Source of the DNA: Avena insularis
Lineage: Eukaryota > Streptophyta > Magnoliopsida > Poales > Poaceae
Direction: 5' to 3'
Length of the DNA: 64,000 nt
NCBI GenBank assembly: GCA_023614405.1
Contig: CM042685.1
Location: 187,336,257 to 187,400,256, forward strand
The notes under the pieces are model-generated. The model was given only the letters and a program-made list of their open reading frames with translations, made no database searches and was not told the DNA's origin. The position numbers and the translations under genes are program-made. This document shows positions 11,525 through 23,304 of this stretch, piece after piece; position 1 is the stretch's first letter; each line of letters begins with the position of its first letter.

Positions 11525-12430
11525 TGTAGCACCTGGGTAAAACCATTACTAGAAAATAAACTTGTTGTTTTTATTTTTGCACATCATCATGACTGCATGC
11601 TCATGTCATCATACCATATTGCATTTGAGCATCATCATCTCATCATGCATTTGTTTGCCTAAAACTATTTTCCAAAAGCCCTATTTTGTTTACTACATTA
11701 ACCTCCTCCCTTCTGTTTCAAATCAAAACCTCGAGTCTATCTGGATATTTTGTTATCTAAAAACTAATTACAATAGCCTTATATTTGAATAAATAAAACT
11801 TATATTTTTTTGGGAGGCAGCCAGCCAGATCCAAAAGCCCAGTCAGCCACCTCTAAACCCTGACCTAATCCCTAGCCTAAACTGCACCACACCAGCCGCC
11901 GTTGTGCATCGCACTCATCCTGTCACGTTGCAACTCACCAGCTAGCAGCATAGCCCTTGAAAAGCCTGACAGGCGGCAGCCCTACCATGACGCAAGGCAC
12001 GCTCGTAGGACACACCTGCCCCGGACTCGGTCCACTCCTGCACCGCGCCCTGTTCTCCTGCTACGCGGGGCACGCTACGATGCGACCGCCCTAGCAGCTA
12101 CCTACCCCGTGCACGGTCCACCGCAGAAACCCGACCCACCCTGCGCACATCGACGCAAGCACGTGTACACGTGACGTACGTTTGACCCTGCCCTGCTAAC
12201 CCCGCTCCCACACGCGGGGCCACCTTCCACCGACATGACCCAACACCGTATTCCTCGCGACGCCCGAACCCCAACTCTCGATCCTCCGTCTCCAGGAGCC
12301 CGCTGCCACCATCGGTCCTTGATAACCAGCCACCCCAGACCACCGCATTGCCTCCCATCAGCGAGCCTCGGCCATGGCCGCCGCCTCTCCTACCGGGGCC
12401 CTCTTCAGCACCGCCGTAACCGCTCTGCCC

Positions 12431-12775
12431 TGTTAGGTCCCAGATGGAATCGTAGCAACACAACTCGAATCCATTGTAGAAATAACAGGAGATATACACG
12501 AATTTGCAGATCTGGGGAGGAAGATGCCTCAACCAGATACCCTGAATTGATATTTAGCTATAGAGTATATATTGTTTATATTGTTGCTCAGGGCAAAATG
12601 CTCAGAATGATAAGGATGCGGTAGCGGACTTAAGTAGAGGAAGCCGCTGTTACAGGAGGTAAAAGTAATTGCTAGTAACTACTCAAATGGTATCAATGTA
12701 TCCTGGCCGTTGGTGTCGTTTGCCATCTACCGTCGGATAATTGAACCTAACTTGGTTCTTCGTCAGTACCTGACA
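12431..12775 (-). repeat. Chromovirus 3' LTR
   Basis: 345 bp, TGTCAGGTACTGACG...GGGACCTAACA on the minus strand. Its partner is 17924-18270. The PPT-like ATGCAGGGGGAAT lies just upstream in the element's sense (12776-12788). Confidence 0.85.
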
Positions 12776-12788
12776 ATTCCCCCTGCAT
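12776..12788 (-). other. Polypurine tract
   Basis: The minus strand reads ATGCAGGGGGAAT directly before the 3' LTR, as expected for the plus-strand primer of the chromovirus. Confidence 0.6.
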
Positions 12789-12839
12789 AAGAAGTTTCTT
12801 GTCCTCAAGGAATAGAATCTGGGTGCATCCAGGCATCGA

Positions 12840-14240
12840 CTGTCGCCTTGAAGAAGGAAGGAAAAATCTTCTTGATGAAATTAGCGTCTTCCCACGTTGC
12901 TTCTTCCGGAGATAGATTTTCCCATTATGTTATCCATTGGACAACTGGTAGGTTGTTTCTTGGTATCTGGCGCTTTGCGAACTGTGGAAGGGCGGTATGT
13001 ATCTTACCATTGTCATCAGCAGTGGTAAGTGCGGGTGAGAACGATAGTAGGACCAATATGTTTTTTCAGTTGGCTGACGTGGAAAACTGGGTGAATTTTA
13101 ACCCCTTTAGGTAGCAAGAGTTTATATGCTCTGTTTCCCACTATCTATGACTCTGAAGGACCATAAAACTTCTTTGTGTAGTTTAATGGTTCCTCGCAAT
13201 CAAAGCGACCATCCTATAAGGTTGCATCTTTAGGTAAACCATATCACCAACATGTAGTGTTCTTTGATCCTGTTAGCATCAAACTTTTCATTCTTGATGT
13301 AGCTTGAGCTAGTTGTTCCTTAAGGTGCACTAGCATTTCTTGTTTCTTGGATGAATTCTATTGCATCCAACTTGGGAGGTCCAGGGACAGATAGTTCACT
13401 AATCGGTGGTGGAGCATGGCCATGAAGGGCCTGGAATGGTGTAATGTTTAAGGCCGTGTGGAATGAGGTGTTGTACCAGAATTCAGCTAAAGATAGCCAA
13501 GAGACCCATTTGTGTGGCTCCTTGAAGATCATACATCTCAAATAAGATTCCAAACACTGATTTACTCTCGGTCGGCCATCAGTTGAGGGTGATAAGTGAC
13601 TAAACACTGAGCTCCACTTGAAATGATTTGAAGATTGCTTTCCACATAGTGCTTGTGAAAATTCTGTCCCTATCAAATATTATCACTTTGGGAGGTCCAT
13701 GTAGTTTCACTATGTTGTCCATGAAAGCATTTACCACAGTATTCACTGAGTATGGGTGGGATAAGGGTATGAAATGGGCATACTTAGTGAATTTGTCTAC
13801 CACCACTAGAATTACTTCCTTGCCTTGGGACTTTGGGAGGCCTTTGATGAAATCCATAGATACATGAGCCCATTCCATGTCAGGTGTGGGCAATGGATCT
13901 AGTAATCCTGGGTACTTGCAGTTTTCATGTTTGCTTCTTTGGCATGGGGCATTGTGCAACTAAGTTCTCGTCTTTCTTCATCCCGATTACAATAGAATAG
14001 TTTCTTCATTCTTTGGTATGTAGCTTTCATTCTGAGTGGCCACAATTGCGAATTATGGAGAGATGAGAACAATTTTTGCTGGAGTTGTATGTCTTTGCCC
14101 AATACTAACCTCCCCTTGTACCTCAGAATTCCTGCTTTCATGGAATAATCAGAATTTTCCTCTAGTGGTGTTATTAGGTACTGTTGTACTAGCTGTTGTG
14201 TTTTATCATCGGATGAATAGCTTTGTATGACTTCCAACAT
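12840..14240 (-). pseudogene. Chromovirus integrase with chromodomain, degenerate
   Basis: In minus-strand order there is a zinc-binding region with YQRMKKLFY (about 14240-13899). The integrase core follows (13959-13600), with a catalytic Asp in MDFIKGLPKSQG and a second in IIFDRDRIFTS. The core's end (13676-13320) has DGRPRVNQ where the family shows DGQTERVN, so the catalytic Glu appears lost. The tail reads [16 protein letters not shown] chromodomain-like EEATWEDANFIKK follows near 12900, then the end of the ORF by the PPT. Several frameshifts separate these parts. The protein would insert the cDNA, with the chromodomain guiding it to chromatin. Confidence 0.75.
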
Positions 14241-15700
14241 ACAAGTAGGAGTGACAGCTGAAATTGCAAAGATGGAGGCAAACTTTCTAGAGAGAGCATC
14301 TGCTGCTGTGTTTTCTTTGCCTTTTTATATTCCATAGTGAAATCAAACTCCAATAGCTTCAGCATTAATTTGTGTTGGATTCCATCAGCAATCCTCTGCT
14401 CGGTGATATATTTCAAGCTTTGCTGATCTGATTTGATAATCAGCTTATTACCGAGAAAGTAATTTCTCCAACGTTTCAAGGCTTCCATGACTGCTAAGGC
14501 CTCTTTTTCATATGTGGATAGGGCAGAATTTTTGGGACCCAAAGCAACCTTTGAAATATGCCAAGGCTCTCCCTTCTTGCATCAAGACTGCACCCAGCCC
14601 ACTACCAGAAGCATCAGTCTCCAAGATGAAGGGTTTAGTGAAATTAGGTAAAGCCAGAACTGGAGCAGTGATTAAAGCATTTTTCAGTGCTGAAAATGCA
14701 TTGTCATGTTCTTTTGTCCATATGAATGGAACTTTGTTCAGTAAATTGTATAGTGGGCGACATATGATACCATAGTTCTTGATGAAGTGTCTATAATAAC
14801 TTGATTAGGCCTAAAACTCCTTAATTGTTTCATTGTCTGAGAACTTCCCAATCATACTGAAATTTTATTGGATCTAGAAACTCCATCTCCCTTGATTATA
14901 TGGCCCAGATATTCCACTTGAGGCATGCCAAACACACACTTGCTCCTCTTATCAAATAGCTTGTTAGCCTTTAACAATTGTAGAGCAATAGCTAGATGTT
15001 GACAATGTGACTGTATATCAGGACTATAGATGAGAATATCATCAAAGAACACTATGATGAAATTTCTGAGATAATTGGCAAAAAATTCATTCATTAATGC
15101 TTGAAAAGTTCCAGGATCGTTTGAGAGTCCAAATGGCATCACCATGTATTTATAATGGCCACAATAAGTTCTGAATGTTGTCTTAGGGATATCTTGAGGG
15201 GACATTCTGATCTAATGATATCCGGATCTTAAATCTAGCTTCTTGAATATTTTGCACCATGAAGTTCATCAAGCAAATCTTCAATAACTGGAATGGGATA
15301 TTTATTCTTTCACGATCAAAGCATTGAGTTTTCTATAATCCACACATAATCTCCGAGTTTTATCCTTTTTTCTCACCAAGATTGCTGGTGAAGCATGTGG
15401 ACTCTGGCCTGGCCTTATGATGTGGTTGGCCAGCAGCTGTTTGATTTGTGCTTCCATTTCATCCTTCTGTTTATGAGGTACTCTGTAAGGTCTACTAAGG
15501 GGAGGAGTAGCTCCTTGTTGGAGGGGAATTGTGTGATCACATTGTCTATGAGGAGGAAGGTCAGTAGGTTCTGCAAAGACATCTGCATACTTGTCCAGAA
15601 TTTTTTCTAAGGCAGGTAGCAATGTTGATGTTGTTGTAGGTGATGTTGATAGTGTGTGCGATTCGGCACATATCCATGACCTTGTTCGACAACTTTGCAT
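14189..15700 (-). pseudogene. Chromovirus reverse transcriptase and RNase H, degenerate
   Basis: The reverse-transcriptase N-part (15700-15302) has RPYRVPHKQKDEMEAQI and RRLCVDYRKLNAL. The core (15205-14852) has MPFGLSNDPGTFQ and the catalytic VFFDDILIYS box (Asp55 and Asp56 of that segment), then a VEYLGHII motif. The RNase H and connection region (14542-14189) has STYEKEALAVMEALKRW and a FTMEYKKAK motif. Stops near 15240 and 14850 and frame changes break the polyprotein, but the active-site aspartates are intact. Confidence 0.8.
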
Positions 15701-15715
15701 TTCTTCTGGTGGGAT

Positions 15716-16342
15716 TTATTTCACTTTTGTACTTGCTATGTTTAGTATTGGAAAAGTGACTGTGTGTATTCCATGTTTTTGGATGGTGAAGAGAGATTTC
15801 TGTAGGTCTACAGTAAATGGGTTGTGTTGAGTGAGACAATCACATCCCAATATTACTTCATGATCAGGAAGATTCAGGACTCTGAATGTTTCTGTAAATT
15901 TGTGCTTGTGGATGGAAAATTGGCAATCCATAGCCACAGAATCAGATAGAAGAATCCCACCCCCTACAACTTTTACTTCCCTGATTGGAGCTGTTTGCAA
16001 GAGGCAGCCAGTTTTCAGAGTAAATTTTAAATCCATGAATGAAGTGTTACTACCAGAGTCAATGAGAGCTACTGCTTGTTTTCCATTCAATGAGATAAGC
16101 ACATCTGGTGTGCTAGTTGTGGGTTGTTGTCCTAACGCTTGAAAGGATATGTTCATTAACTGAGCAGGATGTTCTTGTAGGGCTTCGGTAGTTTCTTCAC
16201 TTGCCTCCTCTCTTGGTTGTGCAGGTTGTTCTCCTTGCTCTTGATCAATGATTTGTGCTAAAAAGTTTAACACTGGAATTGGTCTACATTTATGGCCAGG
16301 TTGCCAATTTGGCTCTCCACAGCGCCAACACTCACCCTTCAC
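15716..16342 (-). pseudogene. Chromovirus zinc knuckle and protease
   Basis: One open frame of 208 residues. The nucleocapsid knuckle CWRCGEPNWQPGHKC is at residues 5-19. A Gln/Glu-rich linker follows. The aspartic protease active site ALIDSGSNTSFMD has its Asp-Ser-Gly at residues 95-97. The flap region and an ILGCDCL motif follow. It is continuous with the gag segment upstream, but a stop separates them. It is the best preserved part of the polyprotein. Confidence 0.8.
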
Positions 16343-16368
16343 TCTTTGTTTGGAAACAGGTGCTTATG

Positions 16369-17883
16369 CTACTTCATTGATGATTGGAGCTTATGGTTGA
16401 TGTGGTTTATAAGTATTTGTAGCACTAAATTTCTAGAATTGGGGAAAGTGACTTTTCTTAGCCACTTGACACTGCTCATATCTCTAGCTTGCCAATATGC
16501 TGTAGTCAGGGAAGAAGGTCGTAATGGTCTGAGTTGAGCTTTGATGGAATCCCTCATTCCATTCACATAGCATCGCACAAACCAGTATTCTTGGATGTAT
16601 GGGTTTTATTCTCTGACATCTGCCATTAATCCCTCAAACAGTTCAGTATACTATTTAATTGTCAAATTGTTTTGCTTGAGGCTATTGAATTTCTCAGCTA
16701 ACTCATAAGTCTTGCTTTGGAGAACACATTAGTGACTTCCTCAGCAAATTGAGTCCATGACAATTGTTGTGTGTGTAAGCCTGAACGCCTAAGCCACACA
16801 TCTGCAGATCCAACGAAATACAATTATGCCAAGTGTACTTTGTATTCTTCAGGAGTTGCTGCCATCTGAAAATATTTTTCACACTGCCCAATCCAGCCCA
16901 TAGGATTGTCACCATCAAACTTTGGAAATTCCATTCTAGGACCCTTAGTGATGGACTTAAAGAACTGCATCCTCATTTCTCTTTCATAGTCTCTAGCATA
17001 GCCTTCCCATTTCTGCTGTATCTTGTCATTGGCTTGTTGAAAATTTTGAAAAGCTGGAGTCGATACTTGCCTGGGGGAGTTTGCTCTATGCTTATTAAAG
17101 CCTTCAAAACACGGAGGTCTTGATCATCTGCATGTGTTGATTGGAGCAAGGTTTGCTTGATCACTAAATCAATCAACTTAGTTTTACATTGTTCATGAAG
17201 CGATCGTTGTTTGATTGTTGTTGAGGCTTTGAAAGGTTGGTGACTTGAGTTGGTTTTGCTCTTGAATGGCAGGTTGTTGTGTGTGTGTGCTAATAGCTGG
17301 GAGTAATGAATTGATAGCTTGGGACATTGCAGTTAACTGAGTGCCTATATTACCAACTGTTGAATGCATATCGGTGACAGCCTCTACTACCTCATCCTGT
17401 TTCTGAGATAAGATAGTAATATCTGTTTTGATTCGACTTACTTGATGCTGGGTTGTCAGTGTCCTTGCGAGTTTCATTCAATTCATGTCGGAGTGCTCGT
17501 AATTCCAGAAGATCCTCATCCTCCACACTAGCCTTCAATCCCCGAGGCATAGCGATCACAGTGGTGAGGAGAGGAATTTTACACTGAAACTTGTTCGATG
17601 CTTGAACCTCCTGTTGGATCTGCGGCTGCCTAGCCGTCCCTAAGAAAGCACGGATCGAGTTAGGCCAGGATCTGACAAGAGGATGTTCCCTTGCAACCGC
17701 CTTAAACTCCCGATCTGTTCCTGAATTTAATGCCGCCACCGCCAAGCCGTCGCCGTCGACCTCGTCCGCGGGTAGGACTTCACCGTCACCAGCGCCACCG
17801 TCGACTCGTAACACTGCCGCCGCAAAAAAGGGGTGAGGAGGGAGGGATTTTACTAGGAATCCAAACCTAGCTCCCCGCACCAA
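16369..17883 (-). pseudogene. Chromovirus gag, degenerate
   Basis: Minus-strand pieces from 17883 downwards. The first ends in a charged segment RGLKASVEDEDLLELRALR. A coiled-coil-like piece follows (17477-17193, Gln-rich). Around 16940-16700 the gag core reads PKFDGDNPMGWIGQCEKYF in one frame before frameshifts. The 16578-16369 piece is the C-terminal gag. Upstream of 17883 lies the leader and PBS. The protein would form the virus-like particle, but the frame is broken at least three times. Confidence 0.7.
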
Positions 17884-17902
17884 ATCGACCCGCCGCCGAG
17901 GA

Positions 17903-17923
17903 CCGATGTCTCTGATACCAATT
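17903..17923 (-). other. Chromovirus primer-binding site
   Basis: The minus strand reads TTGGTATCAGAGACATCGG directly after the 5' LTR. TGGTATCAGAG is the complement of the initiator methionine tRNA 3' end. Confidence 0.8.
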
Positions 17924-18270
17924 TGTTAGGTCCCGATGGAATCGCGACAACACAACTTCGAATCCATTGTAGAAATAACGGGAGATATGCAATTTGCAGA
18001 TCTGGGGAGGAAGATGCCTCAACCAGATACCCTGAATTGATATTTAGCTATAGAGTATATATTGTTTATATTGTTGCTCAGGGCAAAATGCTCAGAATGA
18101 TAAGGATGCCAGGCGCAGCTGGACTTAAGTAGAGGAAGCCGCTGTTACAGGAGGTAAAAGTAATTGCTAGTAACTACTCAAACGGTATCAACGTATCCTG
18201 GCCGTTGGTGCCGTTTGCCATCTATCGTCGGATAACTGAACCTAACTTGGTTCTTCGTCACTACCTGACA
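17924..18270 (-). repeat. Chromovirus 5' LTR
   Basis: 347 bp, TGTCAGGTAGTGACG...GACCTAACA on the minus strand. It is nearly identical to 12431-12775, with a stretch of well over 100 bases without change. The primer-binding site abuts its 3' end. Confidence 0.85.
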
Positions 18271-18900
18271 TTCCTGCGGCCCTCCTCGGCCTGACCTCGC
18301 CGGCCTGCTTCTCCTCTGCAAGCTCCGCCTCCGGCCATGGCGTCAGCCGGCCCGCCTCACCCTGGTGCTCCTCCGCCTCCCCCGCGAGCCTACCTCGCCG
18401 GAGCTCCTTCCGCAAGCTCCTCCAGACCGGCCTTCGCCCCGCCGCCCTCTGCTCCGCTCGTCCATGAGCGTCGCCGTGCACCCCGCCCTGGGCCCCTTCG
18501 TCCTCGATGCCGGTCGCGTGGGCCGCTTCCCGGGGTTCTCTCCTTCTCTGTCCTCCTCCGCGCACCCCAGCACCCTTCATCTCCGCCCGCGGCCGCTTCC
18601 TCAACCTCGGCGTCCGCATCCTCTGCCATCCTCGACTGTGTCAAGGAAGTCCGCACCACATCTCCGTTTCCTTCTACGCTGACGGCCTCGCTCCCTATCC
18701 GCCGTGGCCTGGTGCTGCCTCGCTCGGAGCCTCTCAGGTTAGCCACCCTCCGCTCCCTGTTCCTCATAAGGGCGCCTTCCTGAGCTCGCCTCTGTCTCTC
18801 TACCACCGCCATGCGGCATCCGTGCATCTCCGTATCCTCTGTTCAAGAGGTCCCTGCAGAACAGTAGCAGACTAACAATACCTGCAAGTGACTGGTTTGC
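18271..18900 (+). other. GC-rich island inside the LARD LTR
   Basis: It continues the GC-rich stretch that begins at about 12000 and is split by the chromovirus. Long frames exist on both strands because of base composition. None has a recognisable domain, and equivalent islands occur in the other LARD LTRs. I do not annotate a gene here. Confidence 0.6.
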
Positions 18901-20710
18901 TTGCAAGTCTTGAACACCGACAATCTCCTCAGTTGTTTCGCCCCTGTATGTCTGTGTCGCCGCCACGAGGGACTCGTCAAGATTGTCTAAAGCTGTATAG
19001 CACCTGCACTAGTGTTGCCTCCGGCTCCGTCCATATCAAGACCCTGGTACCGGACCAAGATCGTCAACATCACCCAAAGCCATAACTCCAAGATCTTCGG
19101 CACTTGAACCTGGAGCCTGATGTAGCACGACAAGATCTCCGTCACGGAAAACCCCAAGGCCTTTGACATGGAATCTACAAGAACTACTGCACGGATGCGA
19201 TGACCGGAAGAGAGTCTCATGAAAGCCCGAAGAGGATGCACACGGACCTGCAGACGGATTCCGCCGAGACCGAACCTGAACACCCTCAGAACCCAAGTCC
19301 ATTGATCCGACATGTGTGACCCCTTTTCTATCCCTATTTTATAAATTGTCATCTATATAAACCTTGTCACATATTAAATCATTCATGCTTACATACACCG
19401 CATCACATGGTTCTGGGGCGCTTTATCGACTCACGTCATAATTAAATATGGAGACCATATACGGGCTATTCTAGTCTTATATTGGCTCCATCTAAATTTG
19501 TGTAGCAAACCGATGCCATGTTTTGTCTTGTTAATACAATATTTAAATTGCGGGGTATCGAAATAACATGAACCAACTAATTAATTATTGGGACCGGTTC
19601 CGTTTAATATTGTCTAGTTGCATAACATCTTTGCCATGTCATCGTCATACATGCATCATACCCGATCTTCTGTAGTATTAAATAGTGCATCATATTTTCT
19701 TTTAGTGCTTTGGTTCTTGTGGATTAGGCCATTGAGTTATTGCAAGTATCGACAAGTTTTGGGATATCAGCCGTCAAGCATGTTTCCCAGTGACATTCTC
19801 CCTTTCTACCTATTTTGCTTTTATAGTCTTTATTTCCTCTTATTGATCTATTGCTATCCATGTTGAGATGATTTAGTTTCCATGCACCATTTATATTCCT
19901 TGCAACCTCTATATTGCCTTGGAAACCTCCTATTGCCAGTTGTTTGGTGAGCAGTTGGCCTTGCAGTCATAGTTGCTTGCTCGGTGTTGGTTGAGTCATC
20001 AAGTTCCACCGTTGTTGGGAGGTCGGGAGATGCTTAATGGTGGAGATGGTCATGGCTTTAATTACAACTTGATAATTAAAATGCTGGGAATAGATAACTA
20101 ATGCGGAGGCACCGGTGGTCAATAGCTAATATTTGGTTTTTAACCGCTCACTTGTGTCCCGTAGACCTCGAGTATTTGATACCTGTTCCTTGACTATCAC
20201 ACTATCCGCATGTGGGACCATGAATCCCTTTAGCCAGAGCTTGATTCATTTCTTATTTCTTGGAGCCACAAACTAGTTTAGGGCTTTATTACTATCATGT
20301 ACTTATGCCATGCTTTCTTGCTTTATTCACGATTGTCGTGGAGCACTGTCTTTATTTAGGATCGCATGCGATTCGCGGTATCGACAATCCAGTCACACTT
20401 CGGGTTCCAGTCGTTTCTGACCATTCTGTAAACCACAGGTTAGTCTGGAGCTGGCCAACTTCATTACGGGTAGCTTATTGGGGTGTCCCCCTAAAATATT
20501 TTATGAATCTTGTGATTGCTTTGTTGTGAAAGCCTCGTTGGGTTTTTATTTTGTTTTTCCGAGGTTGAGCGTGTGTGTGTTGCTATTTGTGCACCCCTGC
20601 AGGGTAAATCTTTCTGAAAGCCGTGTCCATGGTTATGGACGACTTGGAGCACAATATCTCGATAATAGACAACTATAACTAAAGTAGTGCTATAAATTTG
20701 ACTTTGGTAT

Positions 20711-20930
20711 GACTAGTAATCATCTTCACTATAATGGAATGATTAAATAAAAGTGCCAAAACTGGTGGAAGTTTGGGATATCTCTGGCTAATTGTATCTG
20801 ACTAGTAAGTATTACAACTACAAAGGAATGGTTAACTAAAACTGTCCACTGCTTATGATACCAGGATGACTCATGCTATCTATGTCCGACTAGTAAGTCC
20901 TGCCACTATAATGGAAAGAATAAAAGCGCA
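20711..20930 (+). repeat. LTR subrepeats, about 88 bp x 3
   Basis: GACTAGTAA recurs at 20711, 20800 and 20888. Each is followed by a CACTATAATGGAA-like block and an A-rich AAATAAAA/ACTAAAA tail. The same unit occurs about four times, inverted, at 40150-40430, and about once at 34728-34780. Confidence 0.65.
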
Positions 20931-21563
20931 AGCTGTGAGTTCTTTGGTTTTACTTCCTTGTTTGGTCTCGAGGGGGGAAATACCAAGATTGGTATGATTG
21001 GTGTTAGTATTAGGTTGGTTCCGAATAGGTCTTTCTTATCTCTCTCTAATAGCCGACAGTTGTATCGAGTCCCTATAGGTTGTTAGTGCATACTTCACTT
21101 TGCGCTAGTCCACCATACCTATGTAGGCGAGTCGTGAATTCTAGACTCGAGTGTCTTGGTCTCGATCTTGGCCAGCTCTCTTTTCCTTTTCCTTTGTCGG
21201 CACCTTTTGTTTTAGCATGTTTGAGATCGGCGTTGTTAGCAAGGTTACCCTTCCAGCTTGGCATGGGCAGGGTTATGGACGCCATTGGTTATTCTTCAGG
21301 GCTCTTAGCCCCATTTGCATCTTATCCATACTCGGATGTTGTATCGTTTTCAAAGTGATTTGGATGTTTGTATTGTATATTTGTATTCTTGACTCATGGA
21401 GTTGTTGTTGTATATGTATGTTCTGTGGGTTCCATCGTGGACTATTGTGTAATGATATTACTTTGTTTTCCACCCGCACGCAAGTGCCTGGTGGGCATCT
21501 TTGAACCGTTCTATCTGGGTTTGGAAAAGCTAAAACTTGCATAAGGCGATTTGAGGTGTTACA

Positions 21564-21749
21564 TAAGACCTCGTAGCCAAGGCTTGCAAGCAGTAGGAGA
21601 AGGCCACCTCACACAGTTTCGAGTGCAATCCGGAGCTTTGCCAGTCAATATTAAACAACCACCGAACGCCAAAATCTCCCCACGACGAAGGATCCCATAT
21701 AGGCTCCAAAGAGCGAAGGCGAAAGGATGCGCGTAACAGGGCTGGCGCC
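21564..21749 (+). mobile_element. Host gypsy fragment between two insertions
   Basis: 186 bp wedged between the LARD LTR and the Athila-like element. It ends in the GCGCC copy of that element's target duplication, so it is contiguous with 28603 onward before insertion. No motif is recognised. Position and orientation suit the linker between the coiled coil at about 11330 and the gag core at about 29250. Confidence 0.45.
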
Positions 21750-23289
21750 TGATGGCCCAAAATATCTCGAGCTCGTTGGGGAACCCCAAGAGGAAGGTAG
21801 GATGAGCACAACAACAAGTTTTCCCTCAGTTATGAAACCAAGGTTTATCGAACGATGGAGCAAGGAAACACCTCCAAGGTGTTGCTAGCTGGACTTTGGC
21901 GAGGCGCACTGACAACGTGCATTGAAACCTGCACAACACAACCACGAACTCTGCCCCAACTTACGGTGAGGTTGTCAATCTCACGGCTTTGCTGAAAACA
22001 AAGGATTAAGCGTGTTGTGGAAGAAAGTAATAGTTTGTAGAAAGTAAACAGAAAACAGTAAATAGTTGTAGATTGATGATAAAATAAAGGACCGGTCTCC
22101 ATAGTTCACTAGTGGTGGCTCTCCTTAAGATAGATGACATGTTGGGTGAACAAATTACAGCGGGGCAATTGACAAACATCGATAAAGCAATCATGCATAT
22201 ACTACTAATCTTGACTCCTTTGAGACTTGATTGGGCATTACAACATTATACATAGACCGTAATCCAACTGCATTTGTGACTAATAATCCACCTTCAGGCT
22301 ATCATCCGAACCACCTCCAGTATTAAGTTGCAAGCAACAGATAATTGCATTACGCATTGCGTGTAAAGTAAACAATACGATTGTTCTATGAACAAAGGAT
22401 TGCTGTTTTCTCCCTAGTAGCAATAGCACATCTAGTACCTTAGAGATTTATATCACTTCCCTAGATTACTAGAGGCATGAACCCACTATCGAGCATAAAT
22501 ACTAACTCTTGGAGTTGCTAGCATCTACTTGGCCAAGATAGCTACTAACAATGGAAAGCATGCAAGATCACAAATAACAAAGACGTGATAGAATCAATAA
22601 TCCATCTGAAATAGCATCTCAATATCCATCGGATCCCATAAACACAACATATAGGAATGACAAATAGATGATCTTGATCATGAGCGGAGTCACAAGATCT
22701 AAACATGATAGCACAAAGGAGGAGAACCAGTCATCTAGCTACTACATGCACCCGTAGTCTAGGGATGAACTACTCACGCATCACACCGGAGGCTTGCATG
22801 ATGATGAAGAAGGCTTCCAGGGTGAATTCTCCCCTCGTGGGATGCGAAGAGCTTGATCCTCGATCTAGGGATGGAGATGGCTGACTCTGAACTCTTCGTG
22901 GAATTTTGATGGGATACTTAGGGTTTTGTATCAGAGGCATCTTATAGGCGAAAGGGGAGGTGAGGGGTGCAGGTGGCGGACCACCTGGCGTGGTCGGTGC
23001 TGGGCCATCTGCCAGGTGGTGTGGTGGCCCCTGGCCCCTCTTCGTCTCGTATACAGCTCCGTGTGTCCCTCGGTGAAAACTGACTTTGGCTTTTGTCCCG
23101 TACAATTCGAGAATATTCATTTCTGACTTTCCTAGAACCAAAACAGCGAAACAGGCGGTGGCCTGTGGCTCTTGTTAATAAGTTAGTCAAGAAAGTGTAT
23201 AGAAATTACTCAAAGTGTGGACAAAACATAAGAAAGTAGATAAAACCAAGCATGGAACATGAAAATTATGGATCGTTAGCAATGTATCA
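21750..23289 (-). repeat. Athila-like 3' LTR
   Basis: 1540 bp. The minus strand runs from TGATACATTGC (23289) to TTTTGGGCCATCA (21750). It is preceded in the element's sense by the polypurine tract. Confidence 0.85.
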
Positions 23290-23304
23290 ACATCCCCAAG
23301 CTTA
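23290..23304 (-). other. Polypurine tract
   Basis: The minus strand reads TTAAGCTTGGGGATGT directly before the 3' LTR start. It is the same tract as in the fragment ending at 9300. Confidence 0.7.

Larger units (their letters stand above)
12431..18270 (-). mobile_element. Chromovirus-type gypsy element, complete ends, minus
   Basis: A 5.84 kb element with 345 and 347 bp LTRs, an initiator-Met-type primer site, a PPT and a full gag-pro-RT-RNaseH-integrase-chromodomain order on the minus strand. The two LTRs share long identical runs, so it is younger than its host LTR. The flanks TGCCC (left) and TTCCT (right) match only partly, so the duplication is uncertain. Small size, short LTRs, the CWRCG...GHKC knuckle and the chromodomain suggest the Reina or Tekay side of the chromoviruses. 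Frameshifts and stops make it non-functional. Confidence 0.85.
11525..21563 (+). mobile_element. LARD-type solo LTR (about 4.2 kb) interrupted by a chromovirus
   Basis: It begins TGTAGCACC at 11525 and ends GGTGTTACA at 21563. Removing the nested element 12431-18270 leaves about 4.2 kb with no coding domain. It contains an AT-rich 5' part, a GC-rich island (about 12000-12430 plus 18271-18900), then AT-rich sequence with short subrepeats. It is colinear with 39604-43811 (inverted) and, in its 3' part, with 30890-35530. The flanks CTAGA (11520-11524) and TAAGA (21564-21568) agree at three of five positions. The length and absence of genes fit large retrotransposon derivatives (Sukkula-like). 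The family name is inference. Confidence 0.7.

Noticed and set aside
17903..17923. tRNA gene fragment
   Set aside because: It is the primer-binding site next to an LTR; there is no cloverleaf.
18242..18827. Several 100-150 codon frames on both strands
   Set aside because: Same GC-island effect, with no conserved motif.
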